A DNA stretch of 64,000 nt from Amoebophrya sp. A120 (lineage: Eukaryota; Sar; Dinophyceae; Syndiniales; Amoebophryaceae), in the NCBI GenBank assembly GCA_905178155.1, contig CAJINV010000002.1, positions 10,334,146 through 10,398,145 on the forward strand, read 5' to 3'. A program made the translations under genes and the position numbers. A model generated the notes under the pieces. That model ran no database searches. It saw only the letters and a program-made list of their open reading frames with translations, and was not told where the DNA came from. Numbering within the stretch: the stretch's first letter is position 1; each line of letters opens with the position of its first letter. Of this stretch, positions 56,337 to 64,000 are shown one piece after another.

Positions 56337-56399
56337 CAAGTCCCAGAAAGACGAGTGAATCGTTCTACAAGTGGTCTCGAAAGACGAAAAACGCAAAAA

Positions 56400-56678
56400 T
56401 ATCCTGATTAAAAACGTCCCCACACCAGAGTCAAGTTGGTAAATCTGCTAGACAAATCACACAGCTTTGGTTGTTTGGCATGACAAGTTTGTCCTCGTAG
56501 TGTAATCCTGTTTCGCTAGCTCAGAAGCATTACAGATCTAGCCTACCATGCTGATTCTAGCATCACAAATTCCAAAATACGAATAGAAAACGCTTCTCAT
56601 AGGGCTCCGCATGAGAAACTTTTTTGGCATGCAGAATTGCATGACAACTCTGGGGTGGGTACGTTTTTACATAGGATA
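56400..56678. mobile_element. Family-2 introner outside known coding sequence
   Basis: Left end TATCCTGATTAAAAACG, right end ACGTTTTTACATAGGATA, duplication AAAAA (56395-56399, 56679-56683). Only 63 bp separate it from the introner at 56075, the same paired pattern seen around micro-exons elsewhere. Confidence 0.85.
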
Positions 56679-56791
56679 AAAAACACATCATCATCCCAAT
56701 GAATCAGTAATACTATTCATACATATGCATTTTCATACGATTTCTGGCCACAAAAAAGGTAGCTCATTCTCCGCCCGATTTTTATGCTTTA

Positions 56792-60741
<3,950 letters not shown>

Positions 60742-62664
60742 GATTTACGGTGTAGCGGTTTTGTGGATGCTGCTCTGTAGTACAAGATGATAGCTGCTTA
60801 GACGACCGAATTTTTTTGTCTACTAACTCAGAGTCGTTTGGTTTCAACAACGTGTTGGAGTTCTTGGTACTACAAAGGAGAATTTTCGTCCACTTGCGGT
60901 AAGTATTCACACGCGGCAGCGACCCCAGGCAGAGGCCACGTGAGATGCCGCCGATGCTGAAGTCGGAACGTATTGAATGAAGTCTTTTATGGACAAAGAG
61001 TTTCTACGTCGTCCACCAGCCGATTTCTTCTTTGCATTCGAGACAAGCTGACCGATGAGAACGCCCGCTCAATGCGGGTACCGTGCGGATCGCGGCGCTA
61101 GATCAAGTGCAACGATTTCAGATCTGACTTGTGTATTTTTCCTGACGCTAGTAGGGCAAAGCGGTTCAGTACAAGGCTGAATGCGCCACCGCGAACCTTC
61201 GCGGGCGGCTCGAAGGATACATCAAATGACGAACACTTGTCACGGTCGTCGACGTTGCCACAAATACGCACCGGCCGTGTTTCGTAGTGTACCCCGGCAA
61301 TCGCAAAAGCGACGAGCCGTGCGCACGCGCGAGATGGATGCGCTGCGCAGGTCGCACAGTGAGGGAGCGCGAACGGTTTGGGCCACTTGGCAACGAGCAT
61401 CGTGCGGACCCTCGCAAAGCGAATCAGGCCTCCGCGTGAGGGTGACGGGGGGGGGGGCAGAACATCTGCAAGCGGACCTAGAGTCGAAAGCGCGGGAACA
61501 TGGCTCGTCGGCGCCAACGAGAAGAAAGCGCGCGGCTCCGGGGCGCGCCGAGCACCACCGCGCGGCCCACCGACGGCAGCGCCGGCCTTCGGGACCGAAA
61601 CGCACGGCGCGGCGACTTGCGGCGCCGGAGCTCCAGAAGCCTACGCCGCCGGGGTTGTCATCCGAGGAAACCGCCGCCGTATCGACATCGGCGCACGGCC
61701 TTGCGAAGCTTGGGGCCCCGGCTTTTCCGAGGCCGGCTCGCCCGTACCCAGCGTGCCCGCACCGTTGGGAGTCGCCCCTTGGGGCAAAGCTCTGTGTCGC
61801 CCAGCAGTCCGAAGCACGATCCCCCCAGAGTGCCGGCAGGAGGGCCTCTGAAACCATGCGAGTCCATCTGTAAGGTGCGGGGACCCTTAGAGGTGCGGCG
61901 TTCGCCTCGCGGCTGTCGCATCTCACTTATAACAATCGCCCTGAGTGGTCTTATTGCATCCTCCTCCAATGCGGCTCCAGCCCCTCTCCCCCAGAAACCA
62001 CAAAGGACTCACTTTTTTCAAATTTTTTCAGAATGTGGAAAAAAAAGGCTAATGCGTATTATCTCATTAATGCGCATGAATGCATCGGCATACAGCATCG
62101 CTTTGCCTTCAATATATACAATTTATAACTGTATAAAAATTGCTCTGAATTGAAAACTCCAAATTTCAAAATTTTGCAATTTTTTGAAATTTTAAAATTC
62201 GGCAGATTTCAACTATCAAAAAGAAATACATATCAAGAAAAGTGAAAGCCTGTGACAGAAACTTGCTGATCAAATGCGTGGTGCCACTTTGGAATGCATC
62301 TGGTAGACAAATTTTTGCCAGCATCATTTTTTGATTTTTTTGCATTTTTTTAAATTGGAAGGAGTTTCTCCGTGTGAATCATTCTCTTTCTTTGTATTAA
62401 TTGGGAAAATTGTTGTAGTCTAAAATATTATACACGTTGATGGCCATTAGTGCATTTTTTATTGGCTCCAGCCTCGAGCCAGTCGCAGGACCGTCTGGTC
62501 CTAAGAGCACAGTGTCAGAAACGGGTTAAAACTGGTCATCGAACAATTCCGAGAAATCCGCAGCTGAGCGCTCTCCTCAACGACGGACGAGTTCACCGAA
62601 AGTAGACGATTTATCTGTGCGTCTGCAACGACATACGATTGGCAACAAGTAATGTGCGACTTAA
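60742..62664. other. GC-rich island followed by AT-rich DNA
   Basis: From about 61170 to 61870 the sequence is very GC-rich, contains a G10 run near 61449 and is open in three overlapping frames on both strands, all Arg-rich, as expected of stop-poor GC-rich DNA. From about 61990 it switches to AT-rich sequence with A/T homopolymers up to about 62460. No product, rRNA or mobile element is recognised; the sharp change in composition may mark an insertion. Confidence 0.45.
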
Positions 62665-62818
62665 ATGTCTTCCTACGATAAAGCCGACACGTCAGACCAG
62701 ATTAAGCCGATTCTTCTTAAAAGCCGTGATGTTGTGAAGACACGAACTGGAGATAAGTCTCCGCTCGTCCTTACCCAGAAGGAGATCAACAGAGAGCCGA
62801 TCGAGAGTGCGAAGCAAG
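62665..62818 (+). CDS. Possible first exon of a plus-strand gene
   Basis: ATG at 62665 starts 51 codons (MSSYDKADTSDQIKPILLKS...NREPIESAKQ) that end at a donor-like CAAG|GTTATTTT followed by a T-rich tract. The segment is polar, charged and looks coding. Candidate acceptors exist at 62870 and near 63143 (TTTTATAG), but no following exon is convincing. Family not recognised. Confidence 0.35.
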
Positions 62819-63598
62819 GTTATTTTTTGTGTTTTTTGGTTTTTAAGTGTTTTTTTTTTACTTTTTTCAGTTTTTTATTCAGAAATTAGTTCTAGAAGTC
62901 GAGTTAAGACAGACAAGCAAGGCCGTTGTCGTCTTCACGAAAATCTCTTCTACTGTTTTTGATTAAAATGAGAGATTTTTTCTGTCCGCATGAGTGTCGT
63001 GCTGCCTTCCTCGAAAACTTCCAACAAAAAATTGGCTGTGGGGCGACAGCAAAAAAGAGAGATATAAAAATTCAAGATTGCGCCCGATGATCGTGCGAGA
63101 CAAAAAGTTGAATGAGTTTTTTTATTAAACTGTCTTTTATAGGTCTTGTTACTTGTGTGTCCCAGTGTTCTTCTTATTGCCAAAGAACAAGTATTGACAA
63201 TCCAGTCTTCACCGATGAATATTTGGCAGTTTTATTTCTTTGCTTTTTCCAATAAGTTGTTCTTCAGCAAAAAAACTTTACCGAGGAATTTGAAACTGAT
63301 GGATCACTTAGCATCCTACGTCTCAGTAGATGCAAGCGCGTATTGCTTTGGTTCTGGAAAAAACGTCTTTTCTGAAACAGCGATTTTCATCTATTGAATG
63401 AGAAGTACTACCCATTTGATATAAAAGGATGTGATAGTTATATTCACGCTCTAATCTGAAGATAGTTCGAATATCTTTCTTCGGATAATCATCTCCTTTT
63501 CACATCTCTTCAATCCCGTCTTTTCGCGACTACTGCTGGATTCTTCTGATGTTATTCCGGATGATTCTATTCTGCCTTGCTGGTAACGAATTGTTCTT
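62819..63598. other. AT-rich stretch without a supported gene
   Basis: About 780 bp. A plus-strand frame at 63146-63397 after an acceptor-like TTTTATAG is weak. No repeat or RNA gene is seen. Confidence 0.35.
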
Positions 63599-64000
63599 TT
63601 ACTGGATATTGCAGGGCCGCTCTTCCGAGATCCTGAAGTTTACGTTGTAAGTTCCAGGAGCGAGGTTGTAAATTCCTGGTTGCGCATCAAGATCAATTTC
63701 TCTATCTACTTGCGCCTGTTGATCATCGCCCGGCGTTTGCACGGCTATGCTTGCCGTATTTCCTTGATCAACAGCGGGAGACATGTTTGCAATCACTTGT
63801 TGATTATTGTCCTGCACGACGACGTTGTTGTTTTGAACGACGATGTTGTTGTTTTGAACGACGATGTTGTTGTTTCCACCGAGATCCTGATCATTGGCCT
63901 GCTGATTCTCCTGGTCAGCATTTCCGACGTTCTCATTACTGTCATCACCACCTGGTTCGTATTCTTCTTGGACGTCTTTTTCTGGAGAACGCGGAGCTTC
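63599..64000 (-). CDS. Partial Asn/Gln-rich protein, C-terminal end
   Basis: An open minus-strand frame enters from the right edge and ends at 63599. It begins acidic (EKDVQEEYEPGGDDSNEN), contains three tandem copies of NNNIVVQ (21-bp units, about 63821-63880), and ends with a Pro/Ile/Asn-rich segment (AQPGIYNLAPGTYNVNFRI) that could be a small beta domain. The start lies outside the window. Family not recognised. Confidence 0.5.
   Translation of the reverse strand, partial: EAPRSPEKDVQEEYEPGGDDSNENVGNADQENQQANDQDLGGNNNIVVQNNNIVVQNNNVVVQDNNQQVIANMSPAVDQGNTASIAVQTPGDDQQAQVDREIDLDAQPGIYNLAPGTYNVNFRISEERPCNIQ

Noticed and set aside
61240-62153. Three long Arg-rich ORFs on both strands in the GC-rich island
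   Set aside because: Overlapping frames of similar length in stop-poor GC-rich DNA; no domain or start context in any of them.

Overview
This window is nuclear DNA of a microbial eukaryote, most likely an alveolate close to the parasitic dinoflagellate Amoebophrya (Syndiniales). The evidence is gene-dense sequence of about 50% GC, genes of eukaryotic type (exportin-7, insulysin, SAM synthetase, adenosine kinase, temptin, a secreted phospholipase) and many introner elements: short mobile introns with terminal inverted repeats and target-site duplications. The species assignment is inference; no rRNA or other marker gene is present. Nearly all recognisable genes lie on the minus strand.

Layout. 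0-5.3 kb: a degenerate introner, short dispersed repeats, a tiny ORF resembling an Hsp70 tail, and an unrecognised acidic 643-residue protein. 5.4-10.6 kb: a secreted cPLA2/patatin-like lipase. 11.1-17.6 kb: a complete M16 insulysin whose seven introns are all introners. 18.2-25.3 and 30.4-43.8 kb: four paralogous surface proteins (here D, E, F, H) sharing an ectodomain and a threonine-rich stalk. D and E continue through a transmembrane helix into a long cytoplasmic array of AKKLAKK repeats. A temptin-like secreted protein and two Cys-rich proteins sit between D and E. 45.9-51.4 kb: exportin-7. 52.5-55.6 kb: a coiled-coil membrane protein and a basic ORF. 56.8-60.7 kb: a single gene fusing S-adenosylmethionine synthetase to adenosine kinase. 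61-64 kb: a GC-rich island, AT-rich DNA, and two incomplete or weak genes.

The introners are the main theme. I find 23 intact copies of about eight sequence families. All begin TAT and end ATA and are flanked by a 5-bp direct repeat; 21 interrupt coding sequence. Removing the element plus one copy of the repeat restores the frame at each coding site. By exon-length arithmetic this gives open frames of 1195 (XPO7), 1371 (IDE), 1145 (lipase), 773 (H) and 801 (MAT-ADK) residues. Several excisions cannot be GT-AG introns. Copies occur in both orientations. All families carry a shared internal TTGTNATGC-type motif, and pairs of introners often bracket exons of 36-89 nt.

The second striking item is the SAM synthetase-adenosine kinase fusion, which joins the enzyme that makes SAM to the enzyme that removes the adenosine released by SAM-dependent methylation. 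The third is the tandem family of threonine-stalk receptors with a novel-looking cytoplasmic repeat, in which D and E each carry an in-frame TAG and E also a frameshift.
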